Below are positions 27,689 through 37,719 of a stretch of 64,000 nucleotides of DNA, piece after piece. Under the pieces are notes generated by a model that searched no databases, was not told the DNA's origin, and saw only the letters and a list, made by a program, of their open reading frames with translations. Origin of the DNA: Candidatus Corynebacterium faecigallinarum (GTDB taxonomy: Bacteria; Actinomycetota; Actinomycetes; Mycobacteriales; Mycobacteriaceae); contig DWVP01000024.1 in the NCBI GenBank assembly GCA_019120175.1, positions 248,001 to 312,000 of the forward strand. Direction: 5' to 3'. The position numbers and the translations under genes are program-made. How positions within the stretch are numbered: the first letter of the stretch is position 1; every line of letters begins with the position of its first letter.

Positions 27689-28432
27689 ATGGACATCGTT
27701 ATCCTGGTCTTCGTGACGATCCTCATCGGGTCGTGCATGCAGCGGGTCTCCGGGATGGGGGTCGGACTCCTCGGTGCCCCGGTGCTGAGTATCGTCATGG
27801 GCCCGGTGGACGGGGTGATGGTCATCAACGCACTGGCGGCGGTCAATGCCGCGCTGTCCACCCTGTCTGTGCGGAAGGACGTCGACTGGCGGATGTTCGC
27901 TCTCATCGGTCCGGTGATGGTCGTCGGGGCAGTGCCCGCAGCCTGGCTGATCCACTCCATGTCCCTCCCGGGACTGCAGCTCGTGGTCGGTGTGCTACTG
28001 GTCATCGCCCTGTTGATCACCACGGTGGGGCTGAAGTTCGTGCCCCTGGCGACGGGGCCGGCACCCGCGGTGGTCACCGGTGCCGTCAGTGGTTTCACCA
28101 ACACCCTCTCCGGGGTCGCCGGCCCGGTGATCACGGTGTACGCCCAGGCTGCCCGTTGGGACCAGCGCAGCTTCGTCGCGACACTGCAGCCCTTGTTCGT
28201 CGTCTCCGGTGTGGTCAGCTTCCTGATTAAGTTCCTCACCGACGCCGGTGACATCTCCGGACAGCCCTGGGGGATCTGGCCGGGAGGTCTGCTCGCCATG
28301 GTCATCGGTATCACCATCGGCGCCCGCCTGTCGGGACGGGTCGACCGGGACAAGGCCAGGAAGCTGTCCCTGGCCGTCGCCGGGGCTGGCGCTGCGGCGG
28401 TGCTGGTCCGCGGAGTGGCCGGCCTCGTCTGA
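27689..28432 (+). CDS. TSUP (TauE/SafE) family membrane transporter
   Basis: A 247-residue permease with about eight helices. The N-terminal repeat carries GMGVGLLGAPVLSIVMGP and the C-terminal repeat GFTNTLSGVAGPVITVY, as in sulfite/organosulfonate exporters. An AAGGTGGGGG ribosome site precedes the ATG. Substrate not predictable. Confidence 0.85.
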   Translation: MDIVILVFVTILIGSCMQRVSGMGVGLLGAPVLSIVMGPVDGVMVINALAAVNAALSTLSVRKDVDWRMFALIGPVMVVGAVPAAWLIHSMSLPGLQLVVGVLLVIALLITTVGLKFVPLATGPAPAVVTGAVSGFTNTLSGVAGPVITVYAQAARWDQRSFVATLQPLFVVSGVVSFLIKFLTDAGDISGQPWGIWPGGLLAMVIGITIGARLSGRVDRDKARKLSLAVAGAGAAAVLVRGVAGLV

Positions 28433-28540
28433 CTCTGCTGTCAGGGAAGGAGCTGCTGGTCATGGTGGTATTCTCGGCGATCAACTGCAACAATCACCTA
28501 CAACAAACACCGGAAACAAATAGCGGGAGCGGGCAACGCC

Positions 28541-28687
28541 ATGGGCGCCTGGGAGATGGGACCATTCGACAACGACGACGCCGAGTCCGAATGGGTTGCC
28601 CTGTGGTCGGAGGGTGGCGTCCTGGACCAGGCGCTCGCCCCCGCTCGACACGATCGCCGCAGTATTGTGCGACAGGTGAACAAGTGA
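28541..28687 (+). pseudogene. truncated DUF4259-like gene
   Basis: A 48-residue frame starting MGAWEMGPFDNDDAESEWVA, which matches the N-terminus of DUF4259 proteins (M-G-x-W-x-x-G-x-F-D-N-D-D-A). Those proteins are usually well over 100 residues, whereas this one stops after SIVRQVNK. It is probably a remnant, but a short expressed peptide is not excluded. The rest of 28433-28761 holds the MFS promoter and nothing else I recognise. Confidence 0.55.
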
Positions 28688-28761
28688 AGAGGTCAGGCGG
28701 TAAATCGGTGACCCGCCCCTCGGTCTGACCACAGGATCTACAGGGGCTAAGGTGGGGAGTC

Positions 28762-30131
28762 ATGCCCGCTTCACCAGACCCCTCCGCGACACCTCACCAG
28801 TCGGTGGGGCGCGCGTCCGACGCGTTGAGCGGTCGCGCCCTCGCCGTCTGGGGCGCGGCCGTGGTCGCCTACATCCTGGCGATCACTGGCCGGACCTCCC
28901 TCGGGGTCGCCGGGGTCGAGGCGATGGACCACTTCAGCATCGACGCCTCCCGCCTGGCGGTGTTCACCTCGGTGCAGGTAGGGGTCTACGCCTGCGCGCA
29001 GATCCCGATGGGGATGCTCATCGACCGCTTCGGCCCACGCCGGATGCTGGTGACCGGCGCCCTGCTGATGGGGATCGGACAGGTTCTGCTCGGGGCGACA
29101 TCGTCCTACCCGGTGGCGATCATCGCGCGGGTAATCGTCGGAACGGCGGACGCCACCGCCTTCCTGTCGGTGATGCGGATCCTGCCCGCCTGGATCCCGA
29201 TGCGCAAGACCCCGGTGTTCACCCAGCTCACCGGCGGGTTGGGCTATGTCGGACAGTTCATGTCGGCGGTGCCCTTCACCCTGCTGCTGCACTCACAGGG
29301 CTGGACGGTCGCCTTCGCCGGCCTGGGTGGTTTCGGCGTGCTCGTCGCCATCCTGGTCTGGCTGGCAGTCGCCGACACCCCGGACCCCACCCCGGCAGGA
29401 CAGACCGGCCAGACCGGCACGACCGGTGCAGTAGCAGCCAGGCCGAGTATCGGGACGACCCTGTCGGTGGTGGTGCGGCACCCGGCCTGCTGGATCGGGT
29501 TCTTCGTCCACTTCACGCTGATGAGTCAGATCGTGTTCACTCTGCTCTGGGGAAAGCCGTTGATGACCCTGGGCATGGGCCTGTCCGAGGCGCAGGCTTC
29601 TACCGTGCTGGTGCTCAATATGGCCGTGAGCGTGGTGGTGGGGCCGTTCGCCGGGATCATCTCCGCCAGGGCCGGACGCAACCGCTCGCTGGTCACCCTG
29701 GTGGCGACCGTCCTGGTCGCGGCCAGTTGGGTGGTTTTCTTCCTGCCGGACGCCCCACGTGGCTTCGCCGCGATCCTCGCGCTGAACATCATCCTGCCCG
29801 GACTCGCTCCGGTGGCGAACTACGGCTTCGACACCGTCCGCGAAGAAGTGGACCGCCGGTTCACCGCCACGGCCACCGGCCTGTCGAACATGGGTGGATT
29901 CCTGGCGGCGACGGTGGCCTCACAGCTCGTCGGCCTGGTGCTGGACTTCTCGGCCGACGGCGACACCTACACCTGGGGTGACTTCCGGGTCGCCTGGTGC
30001 GCCCTCGGGGTGGTCTGGGCGCTCGGCATCGTCGGCCTACTGGTTAGCCGGGTGAAGATGGTGCGCTGGCGAGACGCCAAGGCGGCCGAGGCTGCACAGG
30101 CTTCCAGCGCAGCGGAGGACACCGGAACCGC

Positions 30132-30138
<7 letters not shown>
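28762..30138 (+). CDS. major facilitator superfamily transporter
   Basis: A 458-residue, 12-helix MFS protein. The loop 2-3 motif is MGMLIDRFGPRRMLVTG, and RVIVGTADATAFLSVMRILPAW in helices 4-5 resembles sugar-phosphate/nitrate-type permeases. A Thr/Gly/Gln-rich loop lies between helices 6 and 7. TAAGGT (28748-28753) lies eight bases before the ATG. The 3' end overlaps the opposite-strand thiF by seven bases. Substrate unknown. Confidence 0.85.
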
Positions 30139-32365
<2,227 letters not shown>

Positions 32366-32369
<4 letters not shown>

Positions 32370-33652
32370 GAGGTCCTCGCTGAAGATGCTGAAGATGCTG
32401 AAGATACTGAAGATGCTGAAGATGCTGCGAAACGGTTTGGGTCGGTGGCGGCCAGGATGGCCTGGTCGGTCGCTGTGGTGGCTGGGGCGTCTGCGGCGTC
32501 TGGGGTGCCGGTCACCAGTGATGCGGTGAGGCGTCCGCCCAACGGGGCCAGCAGGACGCCATGGCGGGAGTAGCCGGTGGAGACGACCACCCCGTCCGCC
32601 CCGTCGAGGTGTCCGATGTAGGGCAGGTCATCGGGAGTGCCGGGCCGGGCACGCGCCAGTATCTCGGTGAGTTCCAGCTCCGCGGCCCCCGGGACAAGCA
32701 CCTGGGCATCGCGTAGCAGCTGGTAGGCCCCCTCCAGGGTGACCCCGTTGAAGCCGTCCTCGCGCTCGGTCGCGCCGATGACGATCTCCCCGTCCGTGCG
32801 CGGTACCAGGTACACCGGACGGCCGTCGACCAGTCCGCGGATGGTGCGCTCGATCAGAAGTGGGTGGTCGGGTTTCAGCCTGGCCCGCAGGATGTCGCCG
32901 TGTACCGGACGCAGTCTCACACTGGCGGCCTCGGGAAGCCCCTCGATGCTGTCCAGTGACAACCCGGGGCACAGGACAGTGGTGTCCGCCTGCAACTCGG
33001 TGTCGTCGTCGAGGCGTACCCCGGTGACCCGTCCGGCGCCCTGGTTGGCGACCTGGTTACTGTCCAGACCGGCACGCAGCACCGACATGACCCGCTGCTG
33101 GACCAGACTGCCCTGCGGCGAACCGGGTTCAGACGGCGCGGTGATGGCCTCGATGAGGGCGGGGATGAGCACCCGTGGATTGACCTGGTGGTCGTCGCTG
33201 ACCAGGAATGCCCCGGAGATCGAGGGGGAGAGGGCGGGTTCGAGCCTGCGGGCCTGTCGGGTGGTCAGCTGCTCGACCTGCATACCGCTGGCCCGCTGCA
33301 GATCGGCGAGGTCGGCGAAAGCGTCACGGTCACCGCTGTGTGCGCCGACGTCGAGGGTCTCGGTGTCGCGGTATCCCACCGGGTGGCCCACGGCGTCCTC
33401 GAGTTCGGTGATGAACCCCGGGTAGGCCGCCGCCGAGGCGACCATGAGCTCCCGCATCGTGTCGTGCTGGTAGACGACCTCACTGACCGCGGCGATCATC
33501 CCGGCGGCGGCATGGCTGGCGCCGTTACCCGGGGTCGGGTCCACGACGGTGACGGTCTGACCTGCACGGCGTAGGTTCCAGGCGGTGGTGAGTCCGGCGA
33601 CTCCCGCACCGACGACGATGGTGTCGGCACCCGTGCCAATGGCTGGCTGCAT
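32366..33652 (-). CDS. thiO: glycine oxidase
   Basis: FAD enzyme that turns glycine into the imine used by ThiG. The 428-residue protein has the dinucleotide fold VVGAGVAGLTTAWNLRRAG, then GHPVGYRDTETLDVG, LRPVHGDILRAR, YLVPRTDGEIVIGAT and the C-terminal YSRHGVLLAPLGG. The last residues are a run of Ala-Ser-Ser from a 9-bp DNA repeat. The start was placed at the ATG behind GGAGGAAAAG; the earlier in-frame ATGs lie inside the riboswitch. Confidence 0.92.
32382..32426 (+). repeat. 9-bp tandem repeat at the 3' end of thiO
   Basis: Five tandem copies of GAAGATGCT, the third with one change (GAAGATACT). On the coding strand they encode repeated Ala-Ser-Ser. Copy number changes would keep the frame and only lengthen the ThiO tail just before the overlapping thiS start. 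Confidence 0.85.
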
Positions 33653-33654
33653 CT

Positions 33655-33740
33655 TTTCCTCCGGCGGCATGATCCGCATCAGGTGTGAACGGTCGGCCGG
33701 TGCCCCGGCCCTCTCAGCCCCGGTGTCAGGGGCTCCCGCG
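33655..33740 (-). promoter_or_regulatory. TPP riboswitch upstream of thiO-thiS-thiG-thiF
   Basis: Read on the minus strand the leader holds the conserved THI-box parts in order: CGGGAGCC, then GGGCTGAGAGGGCC, then CCGTTCACACCTGATGCGG and ATCATGCCGCCGGAGGAAA. These correspond to the pyrimidine- and diphosphate-sensing arms of the TPP riboswitch. The ribosome site GGAGG lies at its 3' edge, so ligand binding would probably block translation start of thiO. Confidence 0.88.
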
Positions 33741-33823
33741 GTGCTGTTCTCGCTGGGTTCTTTGTAACTACTATTCCACTGCCTATTTCACCACACAGGC
33801 ACTGGACGCTTCGATGTCGGACG

Positions 33824-33920
33824 CCGGTGTCGGAAAGGTGGGATCACCCGGTGTCGGAAAGGTGGGACCATTCGATGGGTTTTCGCCCCAGGAACGACGA
33901 TCCATCCCACCTTTCGGACA
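33824..33920. repeat. 24-bp direct repeat plus inverted copy downstream of the WGGWGW gene
   Basis: CCGGTGTCGGAAAGGTGGGA occurs twice, at 33824-33843 and 33848-33867. An inverted copy, TCCCACCTTTCGGACA, lies at 33905-33920 and pairs with the second copy with one mismatch. It could fold as a terminator-like hairpin for the minus-strand gene that ends at 33957, or be a remnant of a mobile repeat. The rest of the thiO upstream region holds the riboswitch and promoter. Confidence 0.65.
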
Positions 33921-33956
33921 TCTCATGTGGTGGCAGGTGTTCAGGGAGCCAGGGAA

Positions 33957-34463
33957 TCAGGGGTGGTGGTCGCCAAGGTGGGCAGTGATTGCTTCTACCG
34001 CAGCATCTGCCTGGGCGTTGTCGATACAGGAGACCTCGACAATCTTCTCGTCGTGCAGAATGATCCGGAAGCCAGGCCCGCTCTGGGTGATCAGTCCGGT
34101 TCCCTGGATGCTCTTGCGCCAGCCCCAGCCTCCCCAGTCCCAGATGTTGACGGTGACAGGGGCGACGGCCTCGATGTCGGAGTGGGGGACCGTCTGTCGT
34201 GGGACGCCTACCCAGGTGCTCACGTGGAAGCCTTCGTTGTCGACCCGCATCCGCCACACCGGGGCAGTGGCGGCGAAGGCGATGACGGCAAGGACCGGAA
34301 CGGTGAACCACCAGGGGGAGTCGGAGATGATGAGGAGTACGGCAGCGGCCAGCAGTGAGCCCACAATGAGCACCATGACCGGCCACGTCAGCCTGTTCCA
34401 GGCGGACCATGTTTGCGAGGTTGTCGGAGGGGTCGAAGCAGATCCCTGGTGAGATGCCGTCAT
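33957..34463 (-). CDS. small membrane protein with WGGWGW (PH-like) domain
   Basis: A 168-residue protein with two hydrophobic helices (about residues 28-63), then a soluble domain containing WRMRVDNEGFHVSTWVGVPR and DWGGWGWRKSIQGTGLITQ, followed by SGPGFRI. The domain is clearly related to the C-terminal part of the DUF1648 protein at 35.3-36.3 kb, and looks like a bacterial PH-type fold. Function unknown. A 7-bp tandem repeat lies just before its start. Confidence 0.75.
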   Translation of the reverse strand: MTASHQGSASTPPTTSQTWSAWNRLTWPVMVLIVGSLLAAAVLLIISDSPWWFTVPVLAVIAFAATAPVWRMRVDNEGFHVSTWVGVPRQTVPHSDIEAVAPVTVNIWDWGGWGWRKSIQGTGLITQSGPGFRIILHDEKIVEVSCIDNAQADAAVEAITAHLGDHHP

Positions 34464-34480
34464 GATTCCGCCGTTGTCTC

Positions 34481-34529
34481 GGTTGTCGGTTGTCGGTTGT
34501 CGGTTGTCGGTTGTCGGTTGTCGGTCGTC
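34481..34529. repeat. 7-bp tandem repeat between two divergent starts
   Basis: Six perfect copies of GGTTGTC followed by one copy with a single change (GGTCGTC). It lies between the start of the minus-strand WGGWGW gene (34463) and the plus-strand SDR gene (34590), in promoter space. Slippage would change spacing by 7 bp per unit. Confidence 0.9.
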
Positions 34530-34589
34530 GGGGGAGAATCCCCGATGCTACCGGCTCGCAGCCTTCTGGATCGCGCGCATGCTGGAGGT

Positions 34590-35291
34590 ATGAACACCGA
34601 CACAGCCATCATCACCGGAGGAGCCGGCGGCATGGGACTGGCTACCGCCAGGAAACTCGTCGCTGACCACACGATCGTGCTCACCGACGTCAACGGTGAC
34701 AAGCTCTCTGCAGCAGCCGAGACTCTCGCCGCAGACGGAATCGAAGCACGCACCGTCGTCGCCGACATCACCGACCGGGACAATGTCCGTGAGCTGTTCA
34801 CCGAGGCAGAACGCTTCGGTCACGTCCGTGCCGTGGTGCATTCGGCCGGGGTGAGTCCGCAGATGGGGGACGCCGAGTTCATCATCCGTGTCAACGCCGT
34901 CGGCACCGTCAATCTCGCTCGGGAGTACCTTCGCATCGCACCGGAGGCGTCGCGACCCGGCATGGCCTATTCCAGTTCCAAGGGGTTCGTGATCCGGTAC
35001 TCGGCGAAGATCGCCGCGGAGTTCGGCGCGAAGGGCGCCCGTGTCCTGTCGGTGTCCCCGGGGTCCTTCGACACCGACATGGGTCAGCTTGAGGAGGACC
35101 ACGGCTTCGGGAAGATGGTCGAATACGCGGCACTGAAGCGCTTCGGGACGTCGGACGAGATCGCCGCCGTGCTGGCCTTCGCTGTGGGGCGCGACGCAGG
35201 GCACCTCACCGGCACCGACATCCTCGTCGACGGCGCCAACAAGGCCGGCCTGGGAGTCAAAGTCATGATCGACATGGCCCGGAGCCAGTAG
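34590..35291 (+). CDS. short-chain dehydrogenase with missing catalytic-Ser segment
   Basis: A 233-residue Rossmann protein with TGGAGGMGLATA, a VHSAG motif, the YSSSK pair (catalytic Tyr and Lys), RVLSVSPGSFDTDMG and a C-terminal GHLTGTDILVDGG-like end. Where relatives have a long segment with the catalytic Ser, the chain runs directly from VNLAREYLRIAPEASR to PGMAYSSSK. This looks like an in-frame internal deletion of roughly 40-50 residues, so activity is doubtful. ATG follows a GGAGG stretch at short spacing. The 59 extra upstream codons are ignored because they cross the 7-bp repeat. Confidence 0.75.
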   Translation: MNTDTAIITGGAGGMGLATARKLVADHTIVLTDVNGDKLSAAAETLAADGIEARTVVADITDRDNVRELFTEAERFGHVRAVVHSAGVSPQMGDAEFIIRVNAVGTVNLAREYLRIAPEASRPGMAYSSSKGFVIRYSAKIAAEFGAKGARVLSVSPGSFDTDMGQLEEDHGFGKMVEYAALKRFGTSDEIAAVLAFAVGRDAGHLTGTDILVDGANKAGLGVKVMIDMARSQ

Positions 35292-35337
35292 GAAGGCTTT
35301 TTCCGCACGTGCGCACTTCATCGCGCGCATTCCCGCC

Positions 35338-36294
35338 CTAGCTGGAGATGTGCACCCCGTAGTGTTCCAGTACCGCGAGACCGCGCCGGGCATCGTCACA
35401 GTTCAGTTCGATCGTGTGCCGATTGGTCCGGGTGATGCGGATACCTGGCCCTGACTTCGTGATGAGGCCGGTACCGCTGCCGTTGAGGCGCCAACCCCAG
35501 CCGCCCCACTCGCCGGGCCGGATCGTCACGGGCTCGGCATGGCTGATCTCGTCGAAGGGGACAAGTGCCTTCGGGATCCCGAGTAACGACCGGTAGCTGA
35601 ACCCCCGGCAGTCGACCCGGATTCTCCACATGCAGGACCCCAGGCACGCGACGACGGTGATCGCGACGAGGAGGGCCGCCGACCACACCGGTACCCCGCT
35701 GGCGAGACACAGGATCGCGGTTCCGACCGTCAGCCCCACAATGAACACCTGCACCCAAGGCCCAATGGTTTCGGTGCGGAACCACACCACCGACGCATTC
35801 TCCGGTGCATTGATCCTCCCGGTGGTCTGGTCGATCTCGACCGGTTCGTCCGTTAGATCATCGTCAATCACCGATCGACCGGCCACCACAGCGAGTACGA
35901 CAGCGATGAGGACGGGGAGAACTGCCGCCCACCAGATGGTCGAGGTGCTGATCCGGGCGGCAGCGGCATCAGTCAGCCCCTGTTGGTCCACGAAGATCCG
36001 CACCTGAAGGGTCATCACCAGTGCCACCGTCCAGCCGAGTATCGCCGCATTGGTTCGCGCGGCGCGGGGTGTGCTGAATCCGCTGCGGGTGAGGGCGGCG
36101 AAGACGAGCAGTGTCCCCAGCGAGAGGCCGGTGAGTAGGAGGATGGCCGAGGCGGGGGAGGAGAATCCGTTTGCCGTTCCGTCGCCGGACCAATGGATGG
36201 CCATCGGGTCCGGGACATTGGCGGCCAGGATCGAGGCCCACACACACGAGCCGAGAATCAGGCCGGCGAGCGGAATGCTGACGCGTCTGGTCAT
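35338..36294 (-). CDS. DUF1648 membrane protein with C-terminal WGGWGW domain
   Basis: A 318-residue protein. N-terminal DUF1648 part: a helix, then VPDPMAIHWSGDGTANGFSS, which is the family signature, and further helices. Two more helices near residues 195-232 lead to WRIRVDCRGFSYRSLLGIPK and EWGGWGWRLNGSGTGLITK, the same domain as in the gene at 33957-34463. Its start overlaps the GntR stop by four bases, the usual arrangement for GntR (YtrA-type) plus DUF1648 pairs. Role unknown, probably membrane or cell-wall stress. Confidence 0.82.
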   Translation of the reverse strand: MTRRVSIPLAGLILGSCVWASILAANVPDPMAIHWSGDGTANGFSSPASAILLLTGLSLGTLLVFAALTRSGFSTPRAARTNAAILGWTVALVMTLQVRIFVDQQGLTDAAAARISTSTIWWAAVLPVLIAVVLAVVAGRSVIDDDLTDEPVEIDQTTGRINAPENASVVWFRTETIGPWVQVFIVGLTVGTAILCLASGVPVWSAALLVAITVVACLGSCMWRIRVDCRGFSYRSLLGIPKALVPFDEISHAEPVTIRPGEWGGWGWRLNGSGTGLITKSGPGIRITRTNRHTIELNCDDARRGLAVLEHYGVHISS

Positions 36295-36644
36295 GACAGG
36301 CCCTTCTCGTTGAGCATGGCGGTGATCCGGGACAGGGGGACTCCTTGCTGATCTGCCAAGGAGGCCAGTTTCGCCACGGCATCAGTCACCAGGTCTGTGC
36401 TGGTGCCGGAGTCCAGGACGATTGCGCCACGACCACGGCGCAGATCGATGGCACCGTTGTCGCGTAGTTCGCGGTAGGCCTGCAGGACGGTGTTGCGGTT
36501 GAGGTCGAGGGAGTCGGCCAGTTCTCCGGCCGTGGGAAGTTTCTCGCCGGCCGGGATCTGCCCGGAGCCGATCTGGTCGGAGACCTGCCGGACGATCTGC
36601 CGGTAGATCGGAGACGCGTCCGAATGGTCGATGACGATGAGCAT
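36291..36644 (-). CDS. GntR-family (YtrA subfamily) transcriptional regulator
   Basis: A 117-residue repressor with an N-terminal winged helix: PIYRQIVRQVSDQIGSGQI, then GEKLPTAGELADSLDLNRNTVLQAYRELRDNG. The short C-terminal helical part is the YtrA-type dimerisation region, too small to bind a large ligand. It probably controls itself and the downstream DUF1648 gene through the ACTAGT repeats immediately upstream. TATGCT lies six bases before the ATG, so the transcript may have almost no leader. Confidence 0.88.
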   Translation of the reverse strand: MLIVIDHSDASPIYRQIVRQVSDQIGSGQIPAGEKLPTAGELADSLDLNRNTVLQAYRELRDNGAIDLRRGRGAIVLDSGTSTDLVTDAVAKLASLADQQGVPLSRITAMLNEKGLS

Positions 36645-36661
36645 GAATCGAGCATAGAGAA

Positions 36662-36685
36662 ACTAGTACAACTAGTTCAACTAGT
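36662..36685 (-). promoter_or_regulatory. triplicated ACTAGT operator of the GntR regulator
   Basis: Three ACTAGT hexamers at 36662, 36671 and 36680 are separated by exactly three bases (ACA, TCA), giving a 9-bp period. Each hexamer is itself a palindrome. The array lies just upstream of the -10 and covers the -35 area of the gntR promoter, fitting an autorepression site. Confidence 0.6.
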
Positions 36686-36754
36686 ACACATAAGATCGAC
36701 TATACGGCCTGCGGAATGCCAAGTGGTACGGCTTTCAGCCACCGGCACACTGTG

Positions 36755-36807
36755 ACTCCCGCTCCCGGGTGGTTGACAGGGGGTTGAAACCACCCGGGAG
36801 CGGGAGT
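36755..36807 (-). terminator. 20-bp perfect hairpin downstream of the NAD(P)H-binding gene
   Basis: ACTCCCGCTCCCGGGTGGTT and its exact reverse complement flank a 13-base loop. It follows the minus-strand gene that ends at 36906 and probably acts as its terminator, although no T-run follows on that strand. Confidence 0.55.
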
Positions 36808-36905
36808 GAGAGGAGTTCAGGTGAGGTTCGGGGATGGTGGAGGCCGGTGCGAGGGGCAGTGGAGGCCACAGCGGGTCAGTGGCCGCTCCTCGCGGGGAAC
36901 TACAC

Positions 36906-37568
36906 CTAGATCTCGCTGACCGGACGCTCACCGTCGATGAACTCGACCGTGCGGTTCTCCGGCAGGTTGTCGCGTCCGGCGAACTCGGTGATGACATCGG
37001 CGACGAGGTCACGGGCGGTGGTCCACTGCTCCCGCGGTACATCGTTACCGACAGGGGCCCACCCGGTGGCGGTCTCCTCGGTCAGCGCGGCCGGGCCGAG
37101 GATGAGGTACTCCAGCCCCTCAGTGGAGTTCAACCGCTCATCCACGGTCTTCTTCGCGTCGGCGTAGGCGAAGAAGGAGTCCTCCTCCGGGACGCTGTGC
37201 TGGGTAGCCCCGGCGTAGGATACGTTGATGTAGCGCGGGGTGGTGCCGGACGCGGCGAGGCGCTCCAGGGAATCCACCGCGGCCAGGGCTGCGTCCCGGT
37301 CGACGGCGTAGGTCACGTCCTGGCCACCGCGTCCACCATTGCCGGCGGACCAGACGACCACGTCGAAGCGGCCGAGCAGTTCGTCCCACCCTGCGGCGTC
37401 GAGGGTGGTGACATCCTGGACCAGCGCGCTGGCCCCCAGCGACTCGATCGCGGGAACCTGGTCAGGGTTACGGATCAGCGAAGTGACCTGGAAACCCTTG
37501 TCCACCAGCTTCGGTGCCGCCAGCAGGCCGACCTTGCCGTGGCCGCCGATGATAAGAACGTTCGTCAT
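36906..37568 (-). CDS. NAD(P)H-binding SDR-family protein
   Basis: A 220-residue atypical SDR (NmrA/YwnB-like): MTNVLIIGGHGKVGLLAAPK is a glycine-rich nucleotide site, followed by SLIRNPDQV, DVVVWSAGNGGRGG, the YINVSYAG strand and FAYADAKKTVDE with a Tyr-x3-Lys. Start ATG has a strong AGGAGG site. It is monocistronic and divergent from thiE. Substrate unknown; many relatives respond to redox stress. Confidence 0.85.
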   Translation of the reverse strand: MTNVLIIGGHGKVGLLAAPKLVDKGFQVTSLIRNPDQVPAIESLGASALVQDVTTLDAAGWDELLGRFDVVVWSAGNGGRGGQDVTYAVDRDAALAAVDSLERLAASGTTPRYINVSYAGATQHSVPEEDSFFAYADAKKTVDERLNSTEGLEYLILGPAALTEETATGWAPVGNDVPREQWTTARDLVADVITEFAGRDNLPENRTVEFIDGERPVSEI

Positions 37569-37719
37569 CCTTGTCCTCCTGTATGAGGTTGCGAGAGATC
37601 TACGGGTGTACGTGGGGCACAACGGCTCGGGGGCGGACACTATTCCGGACGCCTTCTCCGGGCACCTCCTCTGGGCACCTCCTCTGGGCACCCCTGTGCG
37701 GTGACTAGCATGGCTCCCT

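Noticed and set aside
37665..37692. Two near-identical GGGCACCTCCTCT units before thiE
   Set aside because: Only two full copies and no pairing partner; they do not resemble a TPP riboswitch or operator.
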